A stretch of 64,000 bases of DNA from Oecophyllibacter saccharovorans (GTDB lineage: Bacteria; Pseudomonadota; Alphaproteobacteria; Acetobacterales; Acetobacteraceae): assembly GCF_006542375.1 (NCBI RefSeq), contig NZ_CP038143.1:1736001-1800000 (forward strand). The letters run 5' to 3'. A model generated the notes under the pieces. That model made no database searches and was not told where the DNA came from. It worked only from the letters and a program-made list of their open reading frames with translations. The translations under genes were made by a program, and so were the position numbers. Within the stretch, counting starts at the first letter, position 1. Every line of letters begins with the position of its first letter. Shown one piece after another: positions 18,969-27,562 of this stretch.

Positions 18969-19045
18969 TGGTGCACTCGAGAGGACTCGAACCTCTAACC
19001 CCCAGATTCGTAGTCTGGTGCTCTATCCAGTTGAGCTACGAGTGC
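18969..19045 (-). tRNA. tRNA-Arg (anticodon ACG), copy 2
   Basis: Same 77-base cloverleaf as the copy at 18806-18882, with identical sequence including encoded CCA. The flanks differ almost immediately outside the gene, so the duplicated unit is essentially the tRNA itself. On the minus strand this copy is transcribed first. Confidence 0.96.
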
Positions 19046-19149
19046 GTTCGTGGGCCGGTTTTTAGCCGCTCCTGCCCGACCGCGCAACCCCCGCCAAGGC
19101 CCGCCAAGGCTTTTTCCAGGGCTTTTTTATACCCGCCCCTGAAAGCCCT

Positions 19150-19584
19150 TCAGTCCCTGACAAGCGTGACATGCGCGCGGCAGCGGGGGGAGAGGTAGGT
19201 GCCGCCGATCGTCATGCCGACAGGATAGCCGTTGAACACCATATGGTAGGGCTGGCCGTTCATGCCCTTTTCATCCAGCGTGGCCTGGTAATGCTGGCGG
19301 GCGGATTTGGGATTGTAGGTGCCGTGCAGAACCTGCGCGCCATTGGCAGGCGAGAAAACGATTTCCTTGCCGCGGATTCGCAGAATGGACTCATCGCTTG
19401 TCGGACACGCCCCGTCATCAGTGACCAGTTTCCCGCGCCACTGGCCGTAAGGCGAGCTGCTGGCATCAGGCGTGCTGCAGCCGCTCAGCGCAGCGGTGAG
19501 CCCCATCAGGCCGCAAAGCACGGCACCATGAAAGACCCCATGCGCAACAGGGCCAGCGGAGCGGGAAAAGACGGAAAGGCGCAT
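19150..19584 (-). CDS. Putative small lipoprotein of unknown function
   Basis: 144 residues starting at ATG 19584, which has a GAGG ribosome-binding site six bases upstream. The N terminus is a lipoprotein signal: a basic start, a hydrophobic core (GLMGLTAAL) and lipobox LSGC, so the mature protein probably begins at Cys and is membrane-anchored. The remaining about 110 residues look beta-rich (YGQWRGKLV, ILRIRGKEIVFSP, GMTIGGTYLS) with two further Cys (ACPTSD and SPRC) that could form a disulfide. I do not recognise a named family. It is divergent from guaA. Confidence 0.7.
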   Translation of the reverse strand: MRLSVFSRSAGPVAHGVFHGAVLCGLMGLTAALSGCSTPDASSSPYGQWRGKLVTDDGACPTSDESILRIRGKEIVFSPANGAQVLHGTYNPKSARQHYQATLDEKGMNGQPYHMVFNGYPVGMTIGGTYLSPRCRAHVTLVRD

Positions 19585-19746
19585 GCAGACCTCAGGGTAA
19601 GAAAGCAGGGAACGGAAGAGCCCGGCCGCCCCCACTGGCAGGACCGGCCCAGACAACTTATAAGGCGGGGAAACCGGTTCTGACAGCACGTTTCCCGGGT
19701 TTTGTGATTCGAGTACAGCTTTATTTCCGAAGGTGGAACCAGATCC

Positions 19747-21390
19747 TTGACGCAGTCCTCTCCCGCCCAGACCGCCCGCCCTCACGAAAGTTCCCCTGAC
19801 CTTTCACAGCCAGGCGCTGCCGGCCAGCTGGAGGCCGTTCTGCATGAAGACCGCATCCTGATTCTTGATTTCGGCAGCCAGGTGACCCAGCTGATCGCCC
19901 GCCGCGTGCGGGAAAGCGGGGTGTATTGCGAGATCTGGCCCTTCACTGCGTCAGTTGAAAAGATCCGCGCTTTCGGCCCGCGCGGTATCATTCTCTCGGG
20001 CAGCCCGGCAAGCGTGCATGATGCCAACGCGCCCGCCCTGCCTGAAGGGCTCTTCGAGCTGGGGCTGCCGGTGCTGGGCATCTGCTACGGCCAGCAGGCG
20101 ATGTGCCAGCTGCTGGGCGGCAAGGTGGAGACCCATGAGCACCGCGAGTTCGGCCGCGCCTATGTTGACGTGGCGGAGCCCTGCGCGCTTTTCCACGGTG
20201 TCTGGCATGTGGGCGCGCGTGAGCAGGTCTGGATGAGCCATGGCGACCGCGTGACCGCCCTGCCGCCGGGCTTCAGGGCCGTTGCCCATTCGGAAGGTGC
20301 CCCTTACGCGATCATCGCCGATGAGGCGCGCAAGCTCTACGGCGTGCAGTTCCACCCGGAGGTGGTGCACACGCCCCATGGTGCGGCTTTGCTGCGCAAC
20401 TTCACCCATGGCGTGGCCGGCTGCAAGGGCAACTGGACGATGGCCAGCTTCCGCGACCTGGAAATGGCGCGCATCCGCGAGCAGGTCGGCGAGGGGCGGG
20501 TGATCTGCGGCCTGTCAGGCGGGGTGGACAGCTCCGTGGCTGCCAAGCTGATCCATGACGCGATCGGCGACCAGCTGACCTGCATCTTCGTCGATCCCGG
20601 GATTTTGCGTGCAGGCGAGGCTGAAGAGGTGGTGCGCACTTTCCGCGATGAGTTCAACATCCGCCTGGTGCACCGCGATGCGTCAGACCTGTTCCTCAAC
20701 GCCCTGGCCGGGGTGACGGACCCTGAGGTGAAGCGCAAGACGATCGGCCGCCTGTTCATTGAGGTGTTCGAGGAGGAAGCGGCCAAGCTGGGCGGGGCGC
20801 AGTTCCTGGCCCAGGGCACGCTTTACCCGGATGTGATCGAAAGCGTCAGCTTCAGCGGCGGCCCTTCGGTAACCATCAAGTCCCACCACAATGTGGGCGG
20901 GCTGCCCGAGCGCATGAACATGAAGCTGGTCGAGCCGCTGCGTGAGCTGTTCAAGGACGAGGTCCGCGCCCTGGGCCGCGAGATCGGCGTGCCCGAGCGC
21001 ATCGTCAGCCGCCATCCCTTCCCGGGGCCAGGGCTTGCCATCCGCATTCCAGGCGACATCACGCGCGAAAAGCTGGACCTACTGCGCAAGGTGGACAGCA
21101 TCTATCTCGAGGAGATCCGCAAGGCCGGTCTGTATGACGAGATCTGGCAGGCCTTCGCCGTGCTGTTGCCGGTGCGCACGGTCGGCGTGATGGGCGACGG
21201 CCGCACCTACGACCAGGCCTGCGCCCTGCGGGCCGTGACCAGCACGGACGGCATGACCGCGGAAGTCTACCCCTTCAGCTTCGACTTCCTGAACCGCGTC
21301 GCCGGCCGTATCGTCAATGAAGTGCGGGGCATCAACCGCGTGACCTACGACATCACCTCCAAGCCGCCTGGGACGATTGAGTGGGAGTGA
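19747..21390 (+). CDS. guaA: GMP synthase (glutamine-hydrolysing)
   Basis: Converts XMP to GMP with glutamine as nitrogen donor. The N-terminal class I amidotransferase domain has its catalytic Cys in GICYGQ (Cys113) and the His/Glu partner in [10 protein letters not shown]. The ATP-pyrophosphatase domain has the PP-loop [11 protein letters not shown], and the C-terminal dimerisation domain ends in PPGTIEWE. It has 547 residues. The start is a TTG at 19747 behind AAGGTGG; no ATG or GTG occurs before the conserved [11 protein letters not shown], so an unusual start is required. The 3' end of guaA is a well-known integration site for genomic islands, and base composition changes abruptly right after its stop. 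Confidence 0.97.
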   Translation: MTQSSPAQTARPHESSPDLSQPGAAGQLEAVLHEDRILILDFGSQVTQLIARRVRESGVYCEIWPFTASVEKIRAFGPRGIILSGSPASVHDANAPALPEGLFELGLPVLGICYGQQAMCQLLGGKVETHEHREFGRAYVDVAEPCALFHGVWHVGAREQVWMSHGDRVTALPPGFRAVAHSEGAPYAIIADEARKLYGVQFHPEVVHTPHGAALLRNFTHGVAGCKGNWTMASFRDLEMARIREQVGEGRVICGLSGGVDSSVAAKLIHDAIGDQLTCIFVDPGILRAGEAEEVVRTFRDEFNIRLVHRDASDLFLNALAGVTDPEVKRKTIGRLFIEVFEEEAAKLGGAQFLAQGTLYPDVIESVSFSGGPSVTIKSHHNVGGLPERMNMKLVEPLRELFKDEVRALGREIGVPERIVSRHPFPGPGLAIRIPGDITREKLDLLRKVDSIYLEEIRKAGLYDEIWQAFAVLLPVRTVGVMGDGRTYDQACALRAVTSTDGMTAEVYPFSFDFLNRVAGRIVNEVRGINRVTYDITSKPPGTIEWE

Positions 21391-21577
21391 GAAGCACGAT
21401 TTAGAGCTAATTCTTTTAAATTAAATAGTTCAACTTGGGAAAGGTAGCTGTATTTTGGACATTGTTTAGAATTTAAAAACAGGCGCTTATAAATTTCCTT
21501 TATGAATAAACAAAACAGTTGCCCGAATCCCGCATGAAATTTTCCAATTAAATCAATTATGGGCTAGCTCTTTATAA

Positions 21578-22702
21578 ATGCTTCATATTCGCCTTGAAAA
21601 AATCCGTTTTTTGGTAATGGAAATGCGGCTTGTGCTTCGGTTAGTTCAAGCCGCTCCTACTGATGAAGTGGCTCGGATAATTGCACGGCATATATTTGTT
21701 CGCTTAGAAAATTTCATCCAGCATGCACGTCAATTAAAAAAGTTTTTGAACACTTCTGGATATAATACGAATCATTATCATAAAATTAAAGAAGAATATG
21801 TAAAATTATTTGAAGATTACTCCAAAAAAATTCGCAATCATCTTAGCGCCCATATTCAAGATCTTGATTTAAGAGAAATTCTAGTATTTTGGTACTTTAT
21901 TGATGAGGAAAAACTAAGCATCTTTGTGGAGCTGGCAGCCAAAATATATTCTTCCCTTGAGAATTTAGGAATTGTAGGATTCCCAATTTTAAAAGATTTC
22001 CCTGAAATTAATGAGCCAGTTTTTAAAGAAACTTTACTGGATTGGGAGGGGTCCGGGGAAAAAAGCAATGGTTTTGAAGTAGCTAGAGATCCTTTTTCTA
22101 GAGCACGTCCTGACACACTATCTATTGGTAATTATGATTTTCCACTCATTAATCGAGCGCAGCAGATATATTTTCTCTATCGCTGGATAACAATTCAGAA
22201 AGAAGTTTATGAAAAATTTAAGGGCTTTGCAAATGTTGTGCGTATAATAAAATCTCGTATTATTACTGATGTAGTAAGTTCAATTGATTGTCTTGTTACA
22301 CGTGATATTGATCCCTCACGCCCTCAATATCTAGAAGGGTTTGATAAACTATTTAAAAAATGTTTCCCAGAGAATCCTTTAGAGGAATTTAAGAAAGAAT
22401 TTTCAATTGAAAATATAGTCGCTCCATATCGAGACGTTAGAAATAAATTTGGAGCTCACTTTGAAAAAAGTGTCTCTTACTCACTTATAGATTTAAAGAA
22501 ACTCATTGATGAAAGTGATTTAAATTTAGCTCTTAAAGAATATGAAACACTTATATTTATATTTGATAATTTATGCAAATACCATCGAAACCTTTACATA
22601 TATTGCCCCTCAATGAGTTTTTATATAGACGACCCAAATATTATAGATTTAATCTCTAAAACTAATAAAAATTATACATTTCCTTTTCATAAGAGTTCAT
22701 AA
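21578..22702 (+). CDS. Unknown protein with two HEPN-like Rx5H motifs
   Basis: 374 residues, predicted mostly helical, rich in Ile, Lys, Phe and Asn, unlike its GC-rich neighbours. I do not recognise the family. Two segments share the same pattern: IRNHLSAH (Arg86-x5-His92) and VRNKFGAH (Arg288-x5-His294), each preceded by a long amphipathic helix. An RN followed a few residues later by His matches the Rx4-6H motif of HEPN ribonucleases, many of which act in phage defence or toxin-antitoxin systems. The two copies are about 200 residues apart, which suggests a tandem or pseudo-dimeric arrangement. No signal peptide or membrane segment is seen. The start codon has no clear ribosome-binding site. 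No antitoxin-like partner (for example MNT) lies next to it. Function is inference only. Confidence 0.7.
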   Translation: MLHIRLEKIRFLVMEMRLVLRLVQAAPTDEVARIIARHIFVRLENFIQHARQLKKFLNTSGYNTNHYHKIKEEYVKLFEDYSKKIRNHLSAHIQDLDLREILVFWYFIDEEKLSIFVELAAKIYSSLENLGIVGFPILKDFPEINEPVFKETLLDWEGSGEKSNGFEVARDPFSRARPDTLSIGNYDFPLINRAQQIYFLYRWITIQKEVYEKFKGFANVVRIIKSRIITDVVSSIDCLVTRDIDPSRPQYLEGFDKLFKKCFPENPLEEFKKEFSIENIVAPYRDVRNKFGAHFEKSVSYSLIDLKKLIDESDLNLALKEYETLIFIFDNLCKYHRNLYIYCPSMSFYIDDPNIIDLISKTNKNYTFPFHKSS

Positions 22703-23113
22703 GAGGAGGTAGGAAATATCTCTATATGACATAATGTTATTTAGACGCCTGGAAATTGGAGATATATCAATAGAAATATATTTAAAATTCTTATGATGTC
22801 GATCTTAAATTCATATCATTAATTATCAAGCGTAGAAAATGTCAGGTTAGGTGGCAAAAACTCTGTTTCGGTTTTCGTATTTGTTATATAGGCTCCTTAG
22901 AACGAGTTGTGAAAACACTTTGCTTTAAAGCAGCTTTGTACTCTTAACAAAAAATTAACGGTTGCAGGGGAAGTTGAATTTTCCGGGCGTTTCTGTAGAG
23001 TTGGACCTTGATTGCAGGTCCCGTGGAACGCGGTTTCACGGGGCGCATGAGGCGTTATGTTGGTGAATGGGGCTGTTACGGGCCCGCGCACGCAAACCAG
23101 GAGCTGATTCGTC
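22703..23113. other. Intergenic region, AT-rich to GC-rich transition
   Basis: 411 bases between the AT-rich gene and the peroxidase. The left two thirds continue the AT-rich composition with no open frame of note. A perfect 12-base palindrome, TGCTTTAAAGCA, lies at 22921-22932, and the inverted repeat CCCGTG/CACGGG at about 23019-23042 marks the return to GC-rich sequence. It probably contains the peroxidase promoter, but no -35/-10 pair is convincing. Confidence 0.5.
22921..22932. promoter_or_regulatory. 12-bp perfect palindrome upstream of the peroxidase
   Basis: TGCTTTAAAGCA reads the same on both strands. It lies about 180 bases ahead of the DyP start, in the transition out of the AT-rich block. 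It could be an operator half or a chance palindrome; nothing links it to a named regulator. Confidence 0.25.
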
Positions 23114-24053
23114 ATGACCACCAAACCTGTCCCGCAAGCAGTTGCGGCTCTGCTGACACCGTGCGCCATGTTCCTGGTGCTGACCATCAAGCCGGGCCGT
23201 GAAGCCGAAAAAAACGGTTCTTGAAGTCCTGGCTGACATGAGCGGCCTGCAGCGGACGGTGCGTTTCCGCAACCTGCATGCTGATTTCACCTGCGTGACC
23301 GGCATCGGCTCCCATGCGTGGGACCGCCTGTTCCCGGGCAAGCCGCGCCCCAAGGAGCTGCATCCCTTCATCGAGATGAAAGGCGCCAAATACACCGCGC
23401 CCAGCACGCCCGGTGATCTGCTGTTCCACATCCGCGCCTCGCAGATGTATATGTGCTTCGAGATGGCCATGCTGATCATGGACCGCCTGCGCGCCGTGAC
23501 CGAGACGCAGGATGAAGTGCACGGCTTCAAATATTTTGATGACCGCGACCTGCTCGGCTTCGTGGACGGCACCGCTAACCCTGAAGGGCCTTACGCGGTC
23601 GAAGCCACCATGATCGGTGAGGAAGACCCCGAATTCGTCAATGGCAGCTACGTGATCGTGCAGAAATACATGCATGACCTTAAAACCTGGAACGAGCTGC
23701 CGGTCGAGATGCAGGAGAAGATCATCGGGCGCAAGAAGCTCTCCAATGTCGAGCTGCCTGACGATGAAAAGCCGCCTTATGCCCATAACGTGCTGAACGT
23801 GGTGGTGAAAGACGGCAAGCAGATCGACATTCTGCGTGACAACATGCCCTTCGGCGAAGTGGGCGATGCCCATTTCGGGACGTATTATATCGGCTACGCG
23901 AAATCTGCCGCCACGACCGAGGAAATGCTGCACAACATGTTCATCGGCAAGCCGGTGGGCAATTACGATCACATCCTGGATTTCAGCACGGCCAAGACCG
24001 GTTGCCTGTTCTTCGTGCCGACCGAGGATTTCCTCAACAACGTCAAGGCCTGA
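23114..24053 (+). pseudogene. DyP-type haem peroxidase, interrupted by a frameshift in an A7 run
   Basis: Dye-decolourising peroxidase of the DypB-like class. The main frame (GTG 23199 to TGA 24053) carries the GxxDG motif as GFVDGTANP, the proximal haem His in YAHN, the distal Arg and Asn in ILRDN, and the family ending ILDFSTAKTG-x-LFFVP. The natural N terminus, with MFLVLTIKPGREAE, is encoded in a different frame from ATG 23114. The two frames meet at seven A residues (23208-23214); with six A's they join into one protein of about 312 residues, the normal length. As written, translation from 23114 stops soon after in KNGS. The core is well preserved, so this is either a very recent mutation, a homopolymer sequencing error, or a gene rescued by transcriptional slippage. 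No signal peptide is seen. Confidence 0.85.
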
Positions 24054-24144
24054 GGCTTGCTGCTGAAATCAGTTTTACAGCATGGGACAACGGGGCAGGG
24101 ACGTACCCTGGCGCAGCCCGCAGCCCGCAGGCACAGGACATGAT

Positions 24145-25014
24145 ATGAAGAAACCGTCTTTTCCTCTTTCTTCAGAAGCGGGCCGCCTGCTCCGCGCCGG
24201 CAGTGCTCTGGCTCTGTCGGCCGTGGTGCTGGGCGCTCTAGTGCCTGGAGAGGCGGAAGCTGCGAAGAAAAAAATGGCCCATGCCCACAGCGCGGGCCAC
24301 CACGGCCATGCGCTTCATCACGGGGCTCATAAAGGGGCCCATGCCGCCCTGGCCGGTGCCGCAGCAGCAGGGGCTGCAGGCGGGGCAGCGACTGTGGCCG
24401 CCAAGCCCCTTCCGGCACCGCCGCAGGCCCAGCCGCCTGCCGAGCCGACAGACAAGGGAACGGAAACGGGTCTGCCCCTGCCGCGCTATGCCTCGCTCAG
24501 GGCTGACCGGGTCTATATGCGCCGCGGGCCCGGGGAGCGCTACCCGATCGACTGGGTCTATCACCGCCGTGCCCTGCCGATGAAGATCGAGCGTGAATTC
24601 GGCGTGTGGCGCCTGGTGGAGGACCCGGACGGCCAGAAGGGCTGGGTGCACCAGGTGACCCTGCGGGGGACGCGCACCTTCGTCATCGCAGGGGCGCCCA
24701 CCATGACGGGGGAGGAGAAGGAAGTCGCACCCAAGCCCGGCACCAGCGCCCAGCATGCCGACCCCAGGATCGTTGCTTACGTGCCGCCGACCTCGCTGAA
24801 CGGGCTGCAGAACGGGCATGACGCGCTCCTTATGAGCTCGCCTGACCCGGACCACCACGTCACCGCTGCCCTGCAGCCTGGCACTGTCGGGCGGTTGCGG
24901 GCCTGTCCTGCAGATTCAGCATGGTGCCATGTGAGCGTGAAAGGCTATGACGGATGGGTGGAGCGCCGCCTGCTTTGGGGGGTGCAACCCGGTGAAATCA
25001 TTCAGCCTGACTGA
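24145..25014 (+). CDS. Exported His-rich protein with SH3b-type domains
   Basis: 289 residues from ATG 24145 (AGGA upstream). An N-terminal signal sequence with a hydrophobic core (ALALSAVVLGALV) and an AEA-A cleavage-like site is followed by a His/Ala-rich stretch (HAHSAGHHGHALHHGAH, about residues 48-64) and an Ala/Pro linker. The folded part holds a bacterial SH3-like domain of the alphaproteobacterial PF06347 type (RADRVYMRRGPGERYPI ... GVWRLVEDPDGQKGWVH) and a second similar unit (HDALLMSSPDP ... CHVSVKGYDGWVERRLLWG). Such domains usually bind cell wall or other envelope components. The His tract could bind metal. Function beyond that is unknown. It lies 35 bases upstream of pyk, but co-transcription is not obvious. 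Confidence 0.8.
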   Translation: MKKPSFPLSSEAGRLLRAGSALALSAVVLGALVPGEAEAAKKKMAHAHSAGHHGHALHHGAHKGAHAALAGAAAAGAAGGAATVAAKPLPAPPQAQPPAEPTDKGTETGLPLPRYASLRADRVYMRRGPGERYPIDWVYHRRALPMKIEREFGVWRLVEDPDGQKGWVHQVTLRGTRTFVIAGAPTMTGEEKEVAPKPGTSAQHADPRIVAYVPPTSLNGLQNGHDALLMSSPDPDHHVTAALQPGTVGRLRACPADSAWCHVSVKGYDGWVERRLLWGVQPGEIIQPD

Positions 25015-25049
25015 AACCGCCTGACTGAAACAGAAAGTCGAGGAATGTT

Positions 25050-26477
25050 ATGACAGACAAAGTCCACCATCGCCGTACCCGGATTGTCGCGACGATCGGC
25101 CCCGCTTCGTCCACGCCTGAGATGATCCTCAAGCTGGCGCAGGCCGGAGTGAACGTTTTCCGTCTGAACTTCTCTCACGGTTCTCACGAGGAACACGCCG
25201 CCCGTTACAAAGCGATCCGTGCTGCGGAGCCGAAGGTTGGCCGTCCACTTGGCATCCTGGCTGACATGCAGGGGCCGAAGCTGCGCGTTGGCGTATTCGC
25301 CAACGGGCCGATTCAGCTCAAGAAAGGCGATCGTTTCCGTCTTGATCTGGATAAGACCCCCGGCGACCAGAAGCGCGTCAACCTGCCGCATCCTGAGATT
25401 ATTTCCGCTGTCGGTGTCGGCCACCGCCTGCTGCTTGATGATGGCAAGCTTGCCATGCGCGTTGTGGCGAAAGACGCCAACGGCCTCGATACCGAAGTGC
25501 TGAATGACGGCAAGCTCTCCGAGCGCAAGGGCGTGAACGTTCCCGACGTGGCGCTGCCCATTCCGGCCCTGACCGAGAAGGATCATGCCGATCTGCAGTT
25601 CGCCCTGTCCCTGGGCGTTGATTTCATCGCGCTTTCCTTTGTGCAGCGTCCCGAGGACATCAAGGAAGCCCGCGAGATCATCAAGGACCGCGCCTGGATC
25701 GTCACGAAGATGGAAAAGCCCCAGGCCGTCGAGTGCATGGAAGAGATCATCCGTCTCAGCAACGTCCTGATGGTGGCGCGTGGCGACCTGGGCGTCGAGC
25801 TGCCGGCTGAGGAAGTGCCGCCCACGCAGAAGCTGGCCATTGAAACCGCCCGCCGCCTTGGGCGCCCGGTCATCGTGGCCACCCAGATGCTGGAGAGCAT
25901 GATCGAAAGCCCCGCGCCGACGCGTGCGGAAGTGTCTGACGTTGCCAATGCCGTTTATGACGGCGCGGATGCAGTCATGCTGTCGGCTGAAAGTGCCGCC
26001 GGTCAGTATCCGGAAGTGGCGGTGGAAACGATGGCGCGTATCCTTTCCCGTATCGAGACCGATCCGGAATGGCGCAAGCGGATGGACCAGAACCGTCCGC
26101 CCGCAGAGCACACCATCCAGGGTTCCCTGGCCAAAGCCGCGTGGGATGTCGGCCATCTCATCTCCGCGCCTTCCATGGTGATCTATACCCGCAGCGGCCG
26201 CGGGGCTCTGTGCATCTCGCGTGAGCGGCCCTACAACCCGCTGCTGGCCCTGGCTGATTCCCCGACCGCCCACCGCCTGACGGTGGCCTGGGGCGTGTTC
26301 CCCAAGGTTGTCAACCGCACCAGCGAAGCCCACGCGGTTGAAGATCTGGCACCGGAAGCGGCGCAGCAGGCCGAGCAGAACGGTTTTGCCAAGAAAGGTG
26401 ACCATATCGTCATGCTGGCGGGTCTGCCCTTCGGTCACTCCGGCACTACCAACACGCTGCGGGTCGTGCTGGTCTGA
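25050..26477 (+). CDS. pyk: Pyruvate kinase
   Basis: Phosphoenolpyruvate plus ADP to pyruvate plus ATP. 475 residues with the N-terminal RRTRIVATIGPAS, the N-x-S-H loop RLNFSHGSHEEH, the active-site KMEKPQAVECMEEI and MVARGDLGVELP segments, and TQMLESMI. The C-terminal regulatory domain (about 350-475) ends with the typical GHSGTTNTLRV. The start has GAGGAA upstream. Two stem-loops follow the stop codon. Confidence 0.98.
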   Translation: MTDKVHHRRTRIVATIGPASSTPEMILKLAQAGVNVFRLNFSHGSHEEHAARYKAIRAAEPKVGRPLGILADMQGPKLRVGVFANGPIQLKKGDRFRLDLDKTPGDQKRVNLPHPEIISAVGVGHRLLLDDGKLAMRVVAKDANGLDTEVLNDGKLSERKGVNVPDVALPIPALTEKDHADLQFALSLGVDFIALSFVQRPEDIKEAREIIKDRAWIVTKMEKPQAVECMEEIIRLSNVLMVARGDLGVELPAEEVPPTQKLAIETARRLGRPVIVATQMLESMIESPAPTRAEVSDVANAVYDGADAVMLSAESAAGQYPEVAVETMARILSRIETDPEWRKRMDQNRPPAEHTIQGSLAKAAWDVGHLISAPSMVIYTRSGRGALCISRERPYNPLLALADSPTAHRLTVAWGVFPKVVNRTSEAHAVEDLAPEAAQQAEQNGFAKKGDHIVMLAGLPFGHSGTTNTLRVVLV

Positions 26478-26504
26478 GCTTCTCTCAGGTATATTAGGTG
26501 CATC

Positions 26505-26533
26505 GGTCTTCCCTTTTACTGGAAGGGAAGACC
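26505..26533. terminator. Perfect 11-bp stem-loop after pyk
   Basis: GGTCTTCCCTT and AAGGGAAGACC form a perfect 11-base stem with a 7-base loop, 28 bases past the pyk stop. It has no T tract, so it may be an mRNA-stabilising hairpin or a bidirectional barrier rather than a classic intrinsic terminator. Confidence 0.5.
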
Positions 26534-26551
26534 GGGTGCGGCCTCCATGTG

Positions 26552-26584
26552 AAAGGCTGTCTCCAGTTCAGGAGGCAGCCTTTT
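26552..26584 (+). terminator. Rho-independent terminator between pyk and prephenate dehydrogenase
   Basis: AAAGGCTGTCTCC pairs with GGAGGCAGCCTTT (one G-T pair) around a 6-base loop and runs into TTTT. It lies between two convergent genes and, with A's on the left arm, could act in both directions. Confidence 0.7.
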
Positions 26585-26614
26585 GCATGTACGGCTGCAT
26601 CCTGAGAGGGACCG

Positions 26615-27550
26615 TCAGGCCTGCCGGTTGGCGATGAGAGACTTGCGGATGTGCCTTCCGTGCTCAAGGCGGGTCATGATGGCCTGTTCATCCTCCTCGC
26701 GCAGGGCGGTGGCCATCTTGTCCACTTCCGTCTGGAAGCGTTCCAGGGTGGCAAGCAGAATATCGCGGTTGGCCAGAAAGATGTCGCGCCACATGACCGG
26801 GTCTGAAGCAGCGATGCGCGTGAAGTCCCGAAAGCCGGAGGCGGCGAATTCCAGCACGTCGCTGCGCAGCTCGCCTGAAAGCCGGTCGGCGGTCTCACAG
26901 ATCGTGAAGGCCAGGAAGTGCGGCAGATGGCTGACCATGGCGCAGATCTGGTCGTGATAGCTGTCTGTCACCTCACGCGTTCTGGCCCCGCAGCGTTGCC
27001 AGAAAGCTTCAATTTTCCGGATGGCTTCGGCAGGCGTGCCTTCGGGCGGCACGACGAGGCACCAGCGATTTTCAAACAGATCCGCCAGCCCCGCATCCGG
27101 GCCGGAATGCTCGGTCCCTGCCATGGGGTGAACAGGCACGTAAGCGATGTCGGGCGGCAGATGGGCGGTGATTTCAGGGCCGAGCGTGGTGCGGACTGAC
27201 GCAACATCGCTCAGCACGGCGCCGGGTTTCATGTGCGCAATGGCTGCAAGCGCCGTTTCCCGCACCGCGCCGACGGGAACGCACAGAATGACCAGGTCAG
27301 CTTCACGCACTCCTTCAGCCAGGGAAGAGGTCACCACATCGGCCAGGCCCAGCTCCCGCACGCGCGCCAGGACCTGGGGGGCGTGGTCAATGGCCACCAG
27401 CTTTTCCGCCAGCCCGCCACTTGTGCGTGCGCGCCGCAACAGCGAAGAGCCGATCAGCCCGGGGCCGATGATGGCCATTGTACCGAAAAGAGGGGGGCCG
27501 AAAAGGGGCTGCTCCGCGCCCGGCGGTGCAGGGGAAGGGCCAGCAGGCAT
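26615..27550 (-). CDS. tyrA: Prephenate/arogenate dehydrogenase family protein
   Basis: NAD(P)-dependent oxidative decarboxylation leading to tyrosine. Rossmann motif AIIGPGLIGSS near residue 26, then DLVILCVPVGAV, SDVASVRTTL and the catalytic-region HPMAGTEHSGPDAG, followed by MVSHLPHFLAF. 311 residues, monofunctional (no chorismate mutase or ACT domain). The start could also be the internal ATG before AIIGPG at 27478, since the first 24 residues are Pro-rich and not conserved. It follows the hpnL gene by 12 bases on the same strand, so the two are probably co-transcribed. Confidence 0.93.
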   Translation of the reverse strand: MPAGPSPAPPGAEQPLFGPPLFGTMAIIGPGLIGSSLLRRARTSGGLAEKLVAIDHAPQVLARVRELGLADVVTSSLAEGVREADLVILCVPVGAVRETALAAIAHMKPGAVLSDVASVRTTLGPEITAHLPPDIAYVPVHPMAGTEHSGPDAGLADLFENRWCLVVPPEGTPAEAIRKIEAFWQRCGARTREVTDSYHDQICAMVSHLPHFLAFTICETADRLSGELRSDVLEFAASGFRDFTRIAASDPVMWRDIFLANRDILLATLERFQTEVDKMATALREEDEQAIMTRLEHGRHIRKSLIANRQA

Positions 27551-27562
27551 GGAGCGGGGCTT

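Larger units (their letters stand above)
21391..22990. other. AT-rich accessory block downstream of guaA
   Basis: Within a few bases of the guaA stop the sequence turns strongly AT-rich and stays so until about 22980, where GC-rich DNA resumes ahead of the peroxidase. Everything around it is about 60 percent GC or more by eye. The block holds one complete gene (21578-22702) and AT-rich flanks without other recognisable genes. I could not find an integrase, transposase, inverted repeats or a second copy of the guaA 3' end at the right boundary, so its origin as a mobile island is inferred from composition and position only. Confidence 0.65.

Noticed and set aside
21370-23000. Direct-repeat attachment sites flanking the AT-rich block
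   Set aside because: I compared the last bases of guaA with the right boundary by eye and found no convincing second copy.
21391-23113. HEPN-MNT toxin-antitoxin module
   Set aside because: No nucleotidyltransferase-like or other small partner gene lies next to the HEPN-like gene on either strand.
23204-23216. Programmed -1 frameshift at A-AAA-AAC in the DyP gene
   Set aside because: The heptamer has the classic slippery form, but joining the two frames needs a +1 shift (loss of one A), so -1 slippage would not yield the peroxidase.
25002-26438. A 478-codon open frame antisense to pyk
   Set aside because: Shadow frame of pyruvate kinase; no domain pattern and no ribosome site.
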